Made by a program: the position numbers and the translations under genes | Shown: piece by piece, positions 27,451 to 36,633 of the stretch | How the letters are laid out: each line of letters starts with the position of its first letter | Numbering within the stretch: position 1 is the first letter of the stretch | From: Geobacillus proteiniphilus | GTDB lineage: Bacteria > Bacillota > Bacilli > Bacillales > Anoxybacillaceae | Length of the DNA: 64,000 bases | Direction: 5' to 3' | Assembly: GCF_001908025.1 (NCBI RefSeq) | Contig: NZ_MQMG01000001.1 | Coordinates: 124,001 to 188,000 of the forward strand | Notes under the pieces: model-generated | Databases searched by the model: none | What the model was told of the DNA's origin: nothing | The model's input: only the letters and a program-made list of their open reading frames with translations

Positions 27451-29774
27451 CGCTTCCACCCCACCAACGCGTGCGGCAGCACCTCATCGAGATGGGAGAC
27501 GAGCACAAAGCGCAAGTCGCGCTTCACCGTTTCCGGAATGTCAGCCAAATCTTTTTCATTGTCTTTCGGCAAAATGACTGTTTTCAATCCGGCACGGTGG
27601 GCGCTTAACGTTTTCTCTTTCAGCCCCCCGATCGGAAGAACGCGGCCGCGCAGCGTAATTTCCCCGGTCATGCCGACAAAACGGCTCACCGGCTTGCCCG
27701 TCAAAGCGGAAATGAGTGCGGTCGCAATCGTAATGCCGGCCGATGGCCCGTCTTTCGGCACCGCGCCTTCCGGAACGTGGATGTGAATATCATATTTCTC
27801 ATGGAACTTCGGATCAATGTCAAGCTCCTCAGCGCGCGACCGCACGTAGCTGAACGCCGCTTGCGCTGATTCTTTCATGACATCGCCGAGCTTGCCGGTC
27901 AGCACGAGTTTCCCATTGCCTGGCGCGAGCGACACTTCGATTGCGAGCGTATCGCCGCCAAACGCCGTATACGCCAGCCCGGTCGCCACGCCGACTTGGT
28001 CTTCCGCCTCCGCTCGGCCGTAGCGGTATTTTCGCTTCCCTAAAAATTCCTCAAGATTGTTTTCTGTGATCACCACCCGCTTTTTCTCGCCGGAAACGAT
28101 GAGGCGGGCCGCTTTTCGGCAGATAGCGGCGAGCTGCCGCTCAAGCTCCCGCACCCCGGCTTCGCGCGTATAATGGCGGATGATATCGAGCATCGCGTCA
28201 TCGCGAATTTGCAACGCCGCCTTTTTCAGCCCGTGCTCGGCGATTTGTTTCGGCAGCAAATGCCGCTTGGCGATATGCAGCTTCTCCACTTCTGTGTAGC
28301 CTGGTATGTGGATCACTTCCATCCGGTCCAAGAGCGGCTGCGGAATCGCCGCCAAATGGTTGGCCGTGGCGATAAACATGACTTTCGATAGATCGTACGG
28401 CTCTTCAATGTAATGGTCGCTGAACGTATGATTTTGCTCCGGATCAAGCACCTCCAGCATGGCCGCCGATGGATCGCCACGGAAGTCGCTCGACATTTTG
28501 TCGATTTCATCGAGCAAGAAGACGGGGTTGATCGTGCCTGCTTTTTTCATCCCCTGGATAATGCGTCCCGGCATGGCGCCGACATACGTGCGGCGATGGC
28601 CGCGAATTTCCGATTCGTCGCGGACGCCGCCGAGCGAAACACGGACGAAGCGGCGGCCGAGCGCTTTGGCGATCGAGCGGGCGAGCGACGTTTTGCCGAC
28701 CCCCGGCGGTCCGGCGAGGCAAAGAATCGGGCCTTTTAACGATTTCGTCAGCTGCTTGACGGATAAAAATTCAAGCACCCGTTCTTTCACTTTATCGAGC
28801 CCGTAATGCTCTTCGTTTAAAATCGCTTCCGCCCGCTTAATGTCGTGGATGTCTTCCGTTTCTTTCGACCACGGCAAAGCGATGAGCCAATCGAGGTAGT
28901 TGCGAATGACTGCGCTTTCCGCTGAGGTCGCCGGAATTTTTTCATAGCGGTCAAGCTCCTTCAATGCTGTTTGTTTCACATGCTCCGGCATGCCGGCCGC
29001 CTCGATTTTTTCTTTCAGCTCCTCGACTTCGCCCGTTTTTCCTTCCTTTTCGCCAAGCTCTTTTTGAATCGCCTTCATTTGCTCGCGCAAATAGTACTCT
29101 TTTTGCGTCCGCTCCATCGACTGCTTGACGCGGGCGCTGATCTTTTTCTCAAGCTGGAGCACTTCTTTTTCGTTGTGCAAAATTTGGATGATTTTATTGA
29201 GGCGCTCTTTCACGTCGATCGTTTCTAAAATGCGCTGCTTTTCCTCAAGCTTAAGCGGCAAGTGCGAGGCGATGATGTCCGCCATTCGCCCCGGCTCATC
29301 GATGTCGACGATCGAGGCGTAAATGTCGACCGACAGCCGCTTGGACAAGTTTATGTACTGCTCGAAATATTCAAGCATCGTCCGCTTGAGCGCCTCATCT
29401 TCCAAATCTTTCGCCGCCCGATCAGCAAACTTTTCGACTTTGACGAGAAAGTACGGCTCCTCGCTGATCACTTCCGTGATGAGCGCCCGGGCGACGCCTT
29501 CGACAAGCACGCGGAACGTGCCGTTCGGGAGTTTTAGAAGCTGCTTGACGCGCGCGATCGTTCCCATTTTATATAAGTCATCCATGTCCGGTTCGTCGAT
29601 GGCAACGTCTTTTTGCGACGTCAGCAAAATCATATGATCCTCGACCATGGCTTGCTCGAGCGCTTTGACCGATTTCTCGCGCCCGACATCCAAATGGAGC
29701 ACCATCGTCGGAAACACGAGCAGCCCCCGCAGCGGCAAAAGCGGAACGACCGTCTCCTTTTTCTTTCCGTTCAC
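27447..29774 (-). CDS. lonA: ATP-dependent protease LonA
   Basis: Cytoplasmic AAA+ serine protease that removes damaged and regulatory proteins. 775 residues. An N-terminal substrate domain (about 1-200, [15 protein letters not shown]) is followed by a coiled coil, the AAA+ core with Walker [10 protein letters not shown] and Walker [11 protein letters not shown], and the protease domain with Ser-Lys dyad DGPSAGI and GGLKEK. The longer frame starts at an ATG (29789), but the sequence GGAGGTG starting at that ATG is itself the Shine-Dalgarno for a GTG at 29774, which I prefer and which matches the B. subtilis length of 774. Confidence 0.96.
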   Translation of the reverse strand: MNGKKKETVVPLLPLRGLLVFPTMVLHLDVGREKSVKALEQAMVEDHMILLTSQKDVAIDEPDMDDLYKMGTIARVKQLLKLPNGTFRVLVEGVARALITEVISEEPYFLVKVEKFADRAAKDLEDEALKRTMLEYFEQYINLSKRLSVDIYASIVDIDEPGRMADIIASHLPLKLEEKQRILETIDVKERLNKIIQILHNEKEVLQLEKKISARVKQSMERTQKEYYLREQMKAIQKELGEKEGKTGEVEELKEKIEAAGMPEHVKQTALKELDRYEKIPATSAESAVIRNYLDWLIALPWSKETEDIHDIKRAEAILNEEHYGLDKVKERVLEFLSVKQLTKSLKGPILCLAGPPGVGKTSLARSIAKALGRRFVRVSLGGVRDESEIRGHRRTYVGAMPGRIIQGMKKAGTINPVFLLDEIDKMSSDFRGDPSAAMLEVLDPEQNHTFSDHYIEEPYDLSKVMFIATANHLAAIPQPLLDRMEVIHIPGYTEVEKLHIAKRHLLPKQIAEHGLKKAALQIRDDAMLDIIRHYTREAGVRELERQLAAICRKAARLIVSGEKKRVVITENNLEEFLGKRKYRYGRAEAEDQVGVATGLAYTAFGGDTLAIEVSLAPGNGKLVLTGKLGDVMKESAQAAFSYVRSRAEELDIDPKFHEKYDIHIHVPEGAVPKDGPSAGITIATALISALTGKPVSRFVGMTGEITLRGRVLPIGGLKEKTLSAHRAGLKTVILPKDNEKDLADIPETVKRDLRFVLVSHLDEVLPHALVGWKR

Positions 29775-29808
29775 GCCGAACACCTCCATCTCTCGCTTCT
29801 ATTCGTTT

Positions 29809-29838
29809 ATTGTATAGTACGGTAGCCGGGTTTGTAAA
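29809..29838 (-). promoter_or_regulatory. Promoter of lonA
   Basis: -35 TTTACA (29833-29838), 18-base spacer, -10 TACAAT (29809-29814), ending 34 bases before the lonA GTG. It lies in the 219-base gap between lonB and lonA, which otherwise has only a weak GGGCGG/CCGCCC hairpin near 29936-29955 that may end the lonB transcript. Confidence 0.55.
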
Positions 29839-29993
29839 ATTTGACGAACGAAAAAGCGCGCGGCGCTCCGTCTGCAGGCAAAGAAAAACCGACTTCAGCG
29901 ACGATCCGCTTGCGCCGAAGCCGTGCATAAAAGAGGCCGGGCGGGCCGCCCGCTTTCGTTGCCACTCGTTCGCCTTGCCGCCGTTTCCCTTGG

Positions 29994-31667
29994 CTAGACG
30001 AGCTTTTTCTCCGAGCGGTCCATAGCCGCTGGCAGCAGCGCGGGGCCGCGGCGGAGCGCCTCTTCGCCGAACACATGGACGAACACTTCCTCGAGGCGGC
30101 GGACGGCGATGATTTGAATGCCGCTGACTTCGCCTAGCAGCGATTGCATATTCTCAATCGGGATGATGACTTTTTTCGCCCCAGCTTGTTTGGCCGCTTT
30201 GATTTTGGCGAACACGCCGCCGACCGGTTTCACGCAGCCACGGATGCTGATTTCTCCGGTCATCGCGACCGTATGATCGACTGGCAGCTGGTAAATGGCG
30301 GAATAAATGCCGACCGCAATCGCCACCCCGGCTGAAGGGCCGTCAACCGGCGCCCCGCCCGGAAAGTTGACATGAATGTCGTAGCGGTCCGCTGGCACGC
30401 CCATCGCCCGCAGCACCGTGATGACGTTTTCCGCCGAGCCGCGCGCCATGCTTTTGCGCCGCACCGATTTTTCTGCGCTGCCGATGCTTTCCTCCTCGAC
30501 AATGCCGGTGACATTGATCGATCCTTTTCCTTTCGCCGGCAAGGCGGTCACCTCAATTTCCAACAGCGCGCCGGTGTTCGGGCCGTACACGGCAAGGCCA
30601 TTGACGACGCCGACCGCCGGGGCAGACGCGATTTTCTTCTCATAGCGCGGAGTCATTTGGCTCGATTGAATGACCCATTCAATATCTTTGTCCAAAATGT
30701 TTTCTCGGTTTTCCGTGATGGCCAGGCCAGCGGCAATTTGCATCATGTTGACCGCCTCCCGCCCGTTGCGCGCATAGGCGGCAAGGAGGCGAATGCCGCT
30801 TTCTGACACGTTCAAGCGGACTTTTTCCGCCGCCTTTTTAGCGATGAGGGCAATTTCATCTTGGTCCAATTCACGGAAAAATACTTCCAGGCAACGGGAG
30901 CGAATGGCCGGAGGAATTTCGTTCGGGGTGCGCGTCGTCGCCCCGACAAGACGGAAATCAGCCGGCAGCCCATTTTGGAAAATATCGTGAATATGGCTTG
31001 GGATTTGCGGATTTTCTTTGCTGTAATAGGCGCTTTCAAAAAATACTTTCCGGTCCTCAAGCACTTTCAACAACTTGTTCATTTGGATCGGATGAAGCTC
31101 GCCGATTTCGTCGATGAATAAAACGCCGCCGTGGGCGTTCGTCACCGCCCCTTGCTTCGGCTGGGGAATGCCGGCTTGCCCCATCGCCCCGGCCCCCTGG
31201 TAAATCGGGTCGTGCACCGAACCGATGAGCGGGTCGGCGATGCCGCGCTCGTCAAAGCGCGCCGTCGTCGCATCGAGCTCCACGAACACCGCATTTTTCT
31301 TAAACGGGGAGAGCGGATTTTTTTTCGCTTCCTCAAGCACGAGCCGAGCAGCCGCCGTCTTGCCGACGCCGGGCGGCCCGTAAATGATGACATGCTGCGG
31401 GTTCGGGCCGCATAAAGCCGCTTTTAACGCCTTGATGCCATCTTCCTGACCGACGATGTCGTCAAAACTTTTCGGCCGTACTTTTTCCGCCAGCGGCTCG
31501 GTGAGCGAAATCGAACGCAGCTTGCGGAGCTGTTCCATCTCTTTGCGCGACTCTTTATCAATCGAAACTTTTTGTACGCGCTGCCCTCTTAGCAAATTCC
31601 AAAAATAAAGGCCGATGATGACCCCGAAAAACAGCTGGATGACCAGTACGATGTTCGTCCAATCCAT
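29994..31667 (-). CDS. lonB: Membrane-bound sporulation protease LonB
   Basis: 557 residues. An N-terminal membrane helix (NIVLVIQLFFGVIIGLYFW, about 4-22) is followed by an AAA+ domain with GPPGVGKTA and FIDEIGELHP, and a Lon-type protease domain with DGPSAG (catalytic Ser) and the Lys in GGVFAKIKAA. B. subtilis LonB is made in the forespore under sigma-F and sigma-G and acts in proteolysis during sporulation. I set the start at the ATG 31667 (MDWTN), which matches B. subtilis and has GGCAGGAGG upstream; the open frame extends to 31739 without homology. See the promoter entry. Confidence 0.95.
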   Translation of the reverse strand: MDWTNIVLVIQLFFGVIIGLYFWNLLRGQRVQKVSIDKESRKEMEQLRKLRSISLTEPLAEKVRPKSFDDIVGQEDGIKALKAALCGPNPQHVIIYGPPGVGKTAAARLVLEEAKKNPLSPFKKNAVFVELDATTARFDERGIADPLIGSVHDPIYQGAGAMGQAGIPQPKQGAVTNAHGGVLFIDEIGELHPIQMNKLLKVLEDRKVFFESAYYSKENPQIPSHIHDIFQNGLPADFRLVGATTRTPNEIPPAIRSRCLEVFFRELDQDEIALIAKKAAEKVRLNVSESGIRLLAAYARNGREAVNMMQIAAGLAITENRENILDKDIEWVIQSSQMTPRYEKKIASAPAVGVVNGLAVYGPNTGALLEIEVTALPAKGKGSINVTGIVEEESIGSAEKSVRRKSMARGSAENVITVLRAMGVPADRYDIHVNFPGGAPVDGPSAGVAIAVGIYSAIYQLPVDHTVAMTGEISIRGCVKPVGGVFAKIKAAKQAGAKKVIIPIENMQSLLGEVSGIQIIAVRRLEEVFVHVFGEEALRRGPALLPAAMDRSEKKLV

Positions 31668-31707
31668 GCCCCGATATCCTCCTGCCTTTAGATGGTATGT
31701 AGTATGA

Positions 31708-31737
31708 TAGTATCTCCGCGAACTGGCGGGAATAAAC
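31708..31737 (-). promoter_or_regulatory. Sigma-F/sigma-G promoter of lonB
   Basis: The minus strand has GTTTA (31733-31737), a 15-base spacer and GGAGATACTA (31708-31717). Both match the forespore consensus GYWTA-n15-GGNRANANTW at every position. It sits 41 bases before the lonB ATG, in line with forespore-specific lonB expression in B. subtilis. Confidence 0.82.
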
Positions 31738-31810
31738 AAAAAAAGCGCCGGCCGGCGCCCAGGGCATGGGCGGCAAAAAAAAGAAACCGCCGAAAAAAGG
31801 CGGTTTTCCC
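31737..31810 (-). terminator. Tandem intrinsic terminators after clpX
   Basis: Two terminators in a row on the minus strand. The first is AAACCGCC..GGCGGTTT followed by C and T8 (31775-31810). The second has the self-complementary GCGCCGGCCGGCGC followed by T7 (31737-31772). The first begins at the clpX stop. The T run of the second overlaps the -35 of the lonB promoter, so the lonB transcript is well insulated from clpX. Confidence 0.9.
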
Positions 31811-31811
31811 A

Positions 31812-33077
31812 TCAGGCAGATGTTTTCCGTTCCAGCTCGATCACCGTGCCATCATGGCGGATCAGCGTCGGCGGCTTTGTACCGCGCACCGTATCAAGCG
31901 TAATGATGCACTTTTGCACATCTTCGCGCGACGGCAGCTCAAACATCACATCGAGCATAATGCCTTCGATGATCGAGCGAAGGCCGCGCGCCCCCGTTTT
32001 CCGCTCAATCGCTTTTTTCGCGATTTCGCGGAGCGCCGCTTCTTCAAACTCGAGCTCAACGCCGTCAAGCTCAAGCATTTTTTGGTATTGCTTCACAATG
32101 GCATTTTTCGGTTTCGTCAAAATGTCAATCAACGCCTGTTCGTCGAGCGGCTCGAGCGTCGTAATGACCGGCAGACGGCCGATGAACTCCGGAATGAGTC
32201 CGAATTTGAGTAAGTCTTCCGGCAGCACTTTCGACAACAAGTTTTTCTCGTCGACATCCGTCTGGTTCATTTCCGCGCCAAAACCGATCACTTTTTTGCC
32301 AAGACGGCGCTTGATGATCGGCTCAATGCCGTCAAACGCTCCACCGCAAATGAACAAAATGTTCGTCGTATCGATTTGAATGAATTCTTGATGCGGATGT
32401 TTGCGGCCGCCCTGCGGCGGAACGCTGGCAATTGTGCCTTCCAAAATTTTCAACAGCGCCTGCTGCACCCCTTCGCCGGATACGTCGCGGGTGATGGAAG
32501 GGTTTTCCGATTTGCGGGCGATTTTGTCGATTTCGTCAATGTAAATAATGCCTTTTTCCGCCCGTTCGACGTCATAATCAGCCGCTTGGATGAGCTTTAA
32601 CAAAATGTTTTCGACGTCTTCGCCAACATAGCCGGCCTCCGTAAGCGAGGTGGCATCGGCGATGGCAAACGGCACGTTCAAAATGCGCGCCAATGTTTGC
32701 GCCAGCAGCGTTTTCCCGCTCCCGGTCGGCCCGATCATTAAAATGTTGCTTTTCGACAGCTCGACATCATCGATTTTGCTGCCGGAATTGATCCGTTTAT
32801 AATGGTTGTAAACAGCAACGGCGAGCGATTTTTTCGCCTCATCTTGACCGATGACGTACTCATCTAGAATTTCCCGAATTTCCAACGGTTTCGGCACGTC
32901 TTTAAATTCAAATTCCTCTTCATTGCCGAGCTCCTCTTCAACAATTTCCGTGCATAGCTCAATGCACTCGTCGCAAATGTAAACCCCCGGACCGGCAACG
33001 AGCTTTCGCACTTGATCCTGTGTTTTGCCGCAGAACGAGCATTTCAACTGCCCTTTTTCATCATTGAATTTAAACAT
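31812..33077 (-). CDS. clpX: ATP-dependent Clp protease ATP-binding subunit ClpX
   Basis: AAA+ unfoldase that feeds ssrA-tagged and other substrates to ClpP. 421 residues. An N-terminal zinc-binding domain has Cys at 13, 16, 35 and 38 (CSFCGK and CDECIELC). Then come Walker A GPTGSGKT, Walker [12 protein letters not shown], the ClpP-contact loop with IGF (KVIGFGAEM) and sensor regions. ATG at 33077 chosen since AAGGGGTGA precedes it; the upstream GTG at 33086 overlaps that site. Confidence 0.97.
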   Translation of the reverse strand: MFKFNDEKGQLKCSFCGKTQDQVRKLVAGPGVYICDECIELCTEIVEEELGNEEEFEFKDVPKPLEIREILDEYVIGQDEAKKSLAVAVYNHYKRINSGSKIDDVELSKSNILMIGPTGSGKTLLAQTLARILNVPFAIADATSLTEAGYVGEDVENILLKLIQAADYDVERAEKGIIYIDEIDKIARKSENPSITRDVSGEGVQQALLKILEGTIASVPPQGGRKHPHQEFIQIDTTNILFICGGAFDGIEPIIKRRLGKKVIGFGAEMNQTDVDEKNLLSKVLPEDLLKFGLIPEFIGRLPVITTLEPLDEQALIDILTKPKNAIVKQYQKMLELDGVELEFEEAALREIAKKAIERKTGARGLRSIIEGIMLDVMFELPSREDVQKCIITLDTVRGTKPPTLIRHDGTVIELERKTSA

Positions 33078-33163
33078 ATCATTCACCCCTTGCCAACGAA
33101 ATCGCGCCTGCTTATGTATCCATTTCCGCCATCTCTTATGTCGTAAAAACGTATGTATTCGCT

Positions 33164-33172
33164 ATTTTACCA
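33164..33172 (-). promoter_or_regulatory. Extended -10 promoter of clpX
   Basis: TGG-TAAAAT (33164-33172) on the minus strand, about 87 bases before clpX, with no strong -35. The rest of the 230-base gap between tig and clpX holds the hairpin at 33259-33295 and nothing else recognisable. Confidence 0.45.
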
Positions 33173-33258
33173 TAAATGTTCCTGAAAAAGCGAATGAAAA
33201 AACCGTTATCTGTTTAGAAAAGTTTGAAAATTGCCGCTCAGGCGCCATTGTTGTGGAT

Positions 33259-33295
33259 AAAGAACAAGGCACGAACGTCTCGCGCCTTGTTCTTT
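33259..33295 (-). terminator. Terminator-like hairpin after tig
   Basis: AAAGAACAAGGC and GCCTTGTTCTTT form a perfect 12-bp stem with a 13-base loop, 12 bases past the tig stop codon. The following sequence on the minus strand is TTTATCC, a poor U tract, so termination may be incomplete and clpX may get some read-through from tig. Confidence 0.6.
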
Positions 33296-33307
33296 CCTTA
33301 AGATATA

Positions 33308-34594
33308 TTATGCCGCAACCTTGCTGTGCTCTACAAGAAAATCGACTGTTTTCCGCCATTTCAAATCTTCTTTGACGCCATCTAAGCTGCCGAGCAGCTC
33401 TTTCAGCTTGTCCACGCTCAGCTTGTAGGCTTCCGCCATTTTTTCGAGCTCTTTGTTTACTTCCTCGTCGGTTACTTCAATGTTTTCGGCCTTCGCGATC
33501 GCCTCGAGCGTCAGCGCCGCGCGCACCCGTTTTTCCGCATCCTCTCTCATTTGCTCGCGCAACGCGGCTTCGTCTTGGCCGGAGAATTGATAATACAACT
33601 GCAAGTTCAAACCTTGCATTTGCAGGCGTTGGTCAAATTCGCGAAGCATCCGGTCGGTTTCGTTTTTGATCATAACCTCCGGAATATCCATTTCGGCGTT
33701 GGCTGCCGCTTTTTCGACAACCGCATTGCGCAAGGCAGCTTCGGCTTCGTTCTTTTTCGCCTCTTCCAAACGGGCGCGAATTTTCGCCTTCAGTTCGTCA
33801 AGCGTTTCGACTTCTTCATCGACGTCTTTGGCAAACTCGTCGTCCAAAGCCGGCAATTGCTTCGCTTTCACTTCATGCACTTTCACTTTAAACGTCGCCG
33901 GTTTGCCGGCCAATTGCTTCGCGTGGTATTCATCCGGGAATGTGACTTGGATTTCTTTTTCCTCGCCGGCTTTCATGCCGACAAGCTGTTCTTCAAACCC
34001 CGGAATGAACGTTCCAGAACCGATTTCAAGCGAATAGTTCTCCGCCTTGCCGCCTTCAAACGGCTCGCCGTCGACAAATCCTTCGAAATCGATGACGACC
34101 GTATCACCGTTTTCCACTGTCCCGTCTTCTTTCACGACAAGTTCAGCGTAATCTTCTTGCAGGCGTTTCAGTTCGTTTTCGACATCTTCGTCCGTCACGG
34201 TTGTATCCATTTTTTCCACTTCAAGCCCTTTGTATTGACCGAGCTTCACTTCCGGCTTTACGGTCACTTTCGCTTTGAAAATTAAGCTTTTGCCTTTTTC
34301 CATTTGCTCAATGTCAATCTCCGGCATTGACACCGGTTCGATGCCTGCCTCTTCGACGGCTTTGGCATACGCCTCTGGCAGCAAAATGTCGAGCGCATCT
34401 TGATAGAGCACTTCGACGCCGAAGCGTTTTTCAAACAGAACGCGCGGCACTTTCCCCTTGCGGAAGCCCGGAAGCGTGATGTTTTTCACCACTTTTTTAA
34501 ACGCGGCGTCCAAGCCTTTGTTCACTTTCTCGGCGTCGACCTCAACGGTCAATACGCCTTCGTTCCCTTCAAGCTTTTCCCATTTGACTGACAT
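33308..34594 (-). CDS. tig: Trigger factor, ribosome-associated chaperone and prolyl isomerase
   Basis: 428 residues, the family length. N-terminal ribosome-binding domain with the GFRKGKVPR signature (about 44-52), a central FKBP-type domain (about 160-245, [21 protein letters not shown]), and a helical C-terminal chaperone domain. ATG at 34594 with GGTGGAGGG upstream; five extra codons in the longer frame are before the Shine-Dalgarno. Has its own promoter. Order tig-clpX-lonB-lonA as in B. subtilis. Confidence 0.96.
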   Translation of the reverse strand: MSVKWEKLEGNEGVLTVEVDAEKVNKGLDAAFKKVVKNITLPGFRKGKVPRVLFEKRFGVEVLYQDALDILLPEAYAKAVEEAGIEPVSMPEIDIEQMEKGKSLIFKAKVTVKPEVKLGQYKGLEVEKMDTTVTDEDVENELKRLQEDYAELVVKEDGTVENGDTVVIDFEGFVDGEPFEGGKAENYSLEIGSGTFIPGFEEQLVGMKAGEEKEIQVTFPDEYHAKQLAGKPATFKVKVHEVKAKQLPALDDEFAKDVDEEVETLDELKAKIRARLEEAKKNEAEAALRNAVVEKAAANAEMDIPEVMIKNETDRMLREFDQRLQMQGLNLQLYYQFSGQDEAALREQMREDAEKRVRAALTLEAIAKAENIEVTDEEVNKELEKMAEAYKLSVDKLKELLGSLDGVKEDLKWRKTVDFLVEHSKVAA

Positions 34595-34716
34595 CCTTGT
34601 TCCCTCCACCTGAAATCATTGCTCGGACCATAGCGCACTCCGCTTGTCCAGATCTTTTTATGATGCCCGATTATGTAGACAAGTATGCGAAAACAGATAC
34701 ATAGCACAGCCATTAT

Positions 34717-34744
34717 ATTATACCATACAACAGCCATGTTTCAA
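34717..34744 (-). promoter_or_regulatory. Sigma-A promoter of tig
   Basis: -35 TTGAAA (34739-34744), 16-base spacer, TGG extended -10 and TATAAT (34717-34722). The -10 is immediately repeated (TATAATATAAT). The untranslated leader would be about 115 bases. Confidence 0.75.
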
Positions 34745-34758
34745 CAGAGAACGAGCCA

Positions 34759-35739
34759 TTAGAGGGAGGAAAGTTCCTCTATTTCATATAGTTTTTGGCA
34801 AAGCCTTGCCATCTCCGCCGCCTCCACACCGTAGCGGTCGGCCAAGGCGGCCGCGTCAGCATCCAAGCCTAAAAACCGGCTCGCCATCCAATGGAGAGCA
34901 GCAAGCCAGGCCGCTGCATCCGCCGGCTCCGGCGGAAACGGGTACAACACATATGCATAGCGAAGCCAAATGTCCGCCGCCGTTTCATACAAACTCGGGC
35001 TTTCCGCCGCGAGCTGCTGTTCAAGCCGACCCAGCAACGATGAAGCAAATTCCGTTTCCGTCTGTTCGTCCAACGCTGACGGGACGACCTCCATGCAACG
35101 GCCAAATTTCTCAACCGTCACCGTTTCGTTGACTCGCTTCCCTGTCAACAGGCGAAGGAGCATCGTTTTCGCCATCGGGCTTTTTTCCGGTGCGCGTAAA
35201 TATTGCTTGAGCAACGGCAGCACCGGCTCGATGTCTTCTTTTTCCAGTTGTTTAATCAGTTGCAGCTGCTCAGCAATGTCCCCGGACTCAAGCAGCCGTC
35301 TCACCCGCTTCCACTCCGCGGGCGGAAGCGTGCGGGCATTCATTTTTTCACTGAATCGAAGCAGCTGGTGAAGCTGTTCGCGCAGCGAAACGGATAGCGA
35401 CGGACGGCGCAAGGCGTGGCGGATCACGGTTTCGGCCTTGCTGTATCGATTCGTTTGCAACAATATGGCAATATACATTTGCAACAGTTCACCGTTGCCC
35501 GGTTGCTCGTCAAGCAAACCGGCAAGACGCCGCTCCGCCTCATCATATTCCCCAAGCTCATAGCAACAGACAGCCAGCCCAAGCCGAACCGGAAAGCTGT
35601 GGTCGCCAAGCTGTTCGGCGGCGCACAAAAAGCGGAGCGCTTCTTTATATCGCTTCGCCTCGAGCGCAGCAAACGCCTCTTCCATCAGCCGTTCTTTTGT
35701 TTGCGGAAACATGATGATTTTTCCTTTTTTCCCGGCCAT
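34759..35739 (-). CDS. ysoA: TPR-repeat protein YsoA-like
   Basis: About 326 residues. Tetratricopeptide-like helical repeats can be read at about 15-130 (AFAALEAKRYKEALRFLCAAEQLGD, LGLAVCCYELGEYDEAERRLAGL, LLQMYIAILLQTNRYSKAETVIRHAL), followed by a helical C-terminal domain. It matches ysoA of B. subtilis in position (between tig and leuD) and layout; function unknown. I chose the ATG at 35739 (MAGKKGKIIMFP) with GGGAG upstream; the frame extends to 35820 but crosses the likely promoter. Confidence 0.75.
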   Translation of the reverse strand: MAGKKGKIIMFPQTKERLMEEAFAALEAKRYKEALRFLCAAEQLGDHSFPVRLGLAVCCYELGEYDEAERRLAGLLDEQPGNGELLQMYIAILLQTNRYSKAETVIRHALRRPSLSVSLREQLHQLLRFSEKMNARTLPPAEWKRVRRLLESGDIAEQLQLIKQLEKEDIEPVLPLLKQYLRAPEKSPMAKTMLLRLLTGKRVNETVTVEKFGRCMEVVPSALDEQTETEFASSLLGRLEQQLAAESPSLYETAADIWLRYAYVLYPFPPEPADAAAWLAALHWMASRFLGLDADAAALADRYGVEAAEMARLCQKLYEIEELSSL

Positions 35740-35769
35740 CTTCGCCCGCTCCCATTTGCATTTACCATC

Positions 35770-35798
35770 AGTGTAACAAGTTTTCCCTCGCGAAACAA
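35770..35798 (-). promoter_or_regulatory. Promoter of ysoA
   Basis: TTGTTT (35793-35798), 17-base spacer, TACACT (35770-35775) on the minus strand, 31 bases before the chosen start. The leuD-ysoA gap (204 bases) also holds arms GCAGCC/GGCTGC ending in CTTTT (about 35843-35890), a possible weak terminator of the ilv-leu operon. Confidence 0.5.
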
Positions 35799-35943
35799 CC
35801 CGCGTCTTGCTGGGTAACACAAGCCGCTTGTTTGCCGAAAAGCAGCCGGCCTCTGGACGCAGACGCCGTCAAACGCGAAAAAGGCTGCTCCCGCCGATTG
35901 GCAGAGCAACCCATCTCTCCTTGCCGCCCGGAACACATGGCGC

Positions 35944-36537
35944 TTACGGCCGTGGACAATGCCGTCGTTCGTAGGCGGCGATATGCGCTTCGTACACAAA
36001 CGTCAAATCAATTTCGTCCCATCCTTTTAGCAACAGCTGTTTTCGATACGGGTCGATGTCAAACGGACGCGAAAATCCTTCATCGTCAAATACCCGCTGT
36101 TCTTCAAGCGAAACCGTCAGTTCATAGTCTGCGCGCTCGCTTTGGCGCAGCAAGTAGCGGACATCCTCTTTATCCAGCCGGATCGGCAACAGCCCATTTT
36201 TTAAGCAGTTGTTGTAAAAAATATCGGCAAACGATGGGGCAATGATGACGCGGAATCCGTAATCTTGCAGCGCCCACGGCGCATGTTCGCGCGATGAGCC
36301 GCAGCCGAAGTTTTCATCGGCGACTAAAATCGTCGCCCCTTCGTTTTCCGGGCGGTTGAGCTCAAACTCCGGATTTGGCGTGCCGTCGCTCAAATACCGC
36401 CAATCGTAAAAGAGAAACTGGCCAAAGCCGGTGCGTTCAATCCGTTTCAAAAACTGCTTTGGAATGATTTGATCGGTATCAATATTCGCACGATCGATGC
36501 CGGCGGTTTTTCCGCGATGGATCGTAAACGGCTTCAT
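35944..36537 (-). CDS. leuD: 3-isopropylmalate dehydratase small subunit
   Basis: Swivel-domain subunit that with LeuC isomerises 2- to 3-isopropylmalate in leucine synthesis. 197 residues. Signatures: NIDTDQIIPKQFLK, NFGCGSSREHAPWAL and APSFADIFYNNCLKNGLLPI. Last gene of the ilv-leu operon; separated from leuC by 96 bases containing a strong hairpin (own entry). Shine-Dalgarno GGAAGGGGGAAAGG. Confidence 0.96.
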   Translation of the reverse strand: MKPFTIHRGKTAGIDRANIDTDQIIPKQFLKRIERTGFGQFLFYDWRYLSDGTPNPEFELNRPENEGATILVADENFGCGSSREHAPWALQDYGFRVIIAPSFADIFYNNCLKNGLLPIRLDKEDVRYLLRQSERADYELTVSLEEQRVFDDEGFSRPFDIDPYRKQLLLKGWDEIDLTFVYEAHIAAYERRHCPRP

Positions 36538-36569
36538 CGTCCTTTCCCCCTTCCGTTATGGATGTCACT

Positions 36570-36621
36570 GATGGCAAAGGAGCTCGGCTTCCTAGGATGC
36601 CGCGCCGCCTCTTTTGCCATC
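36570..36621 (-). other. Stem-loop between leuC and leuD
   Basis: GATGGCAAAAGAG and CTCCTTTGCCATC pair over 13 positions with one mismatch (36570-36582 with 36609-36621). A smaller CGGC/GCCG stem lies in the 26-base loop. No U run follows, so it is not a standard terminator. Its place between two cistrons of a long operon suggests mRNA processing or 3'-end protection, as is known for the B. subtilis ilv-leu transcript. Confidence 0.65.
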
Positions 36622-36633
36622 ACGATCGTCAAT

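Noticed and set aside
29815-29850. CtsR-like repeat upstream of lonA (CGTCAAA followed by TTACAAA)
   Set aside because: Spacing is 2 instead of 3 and the second heptamer has two mismatches; too weak to call.
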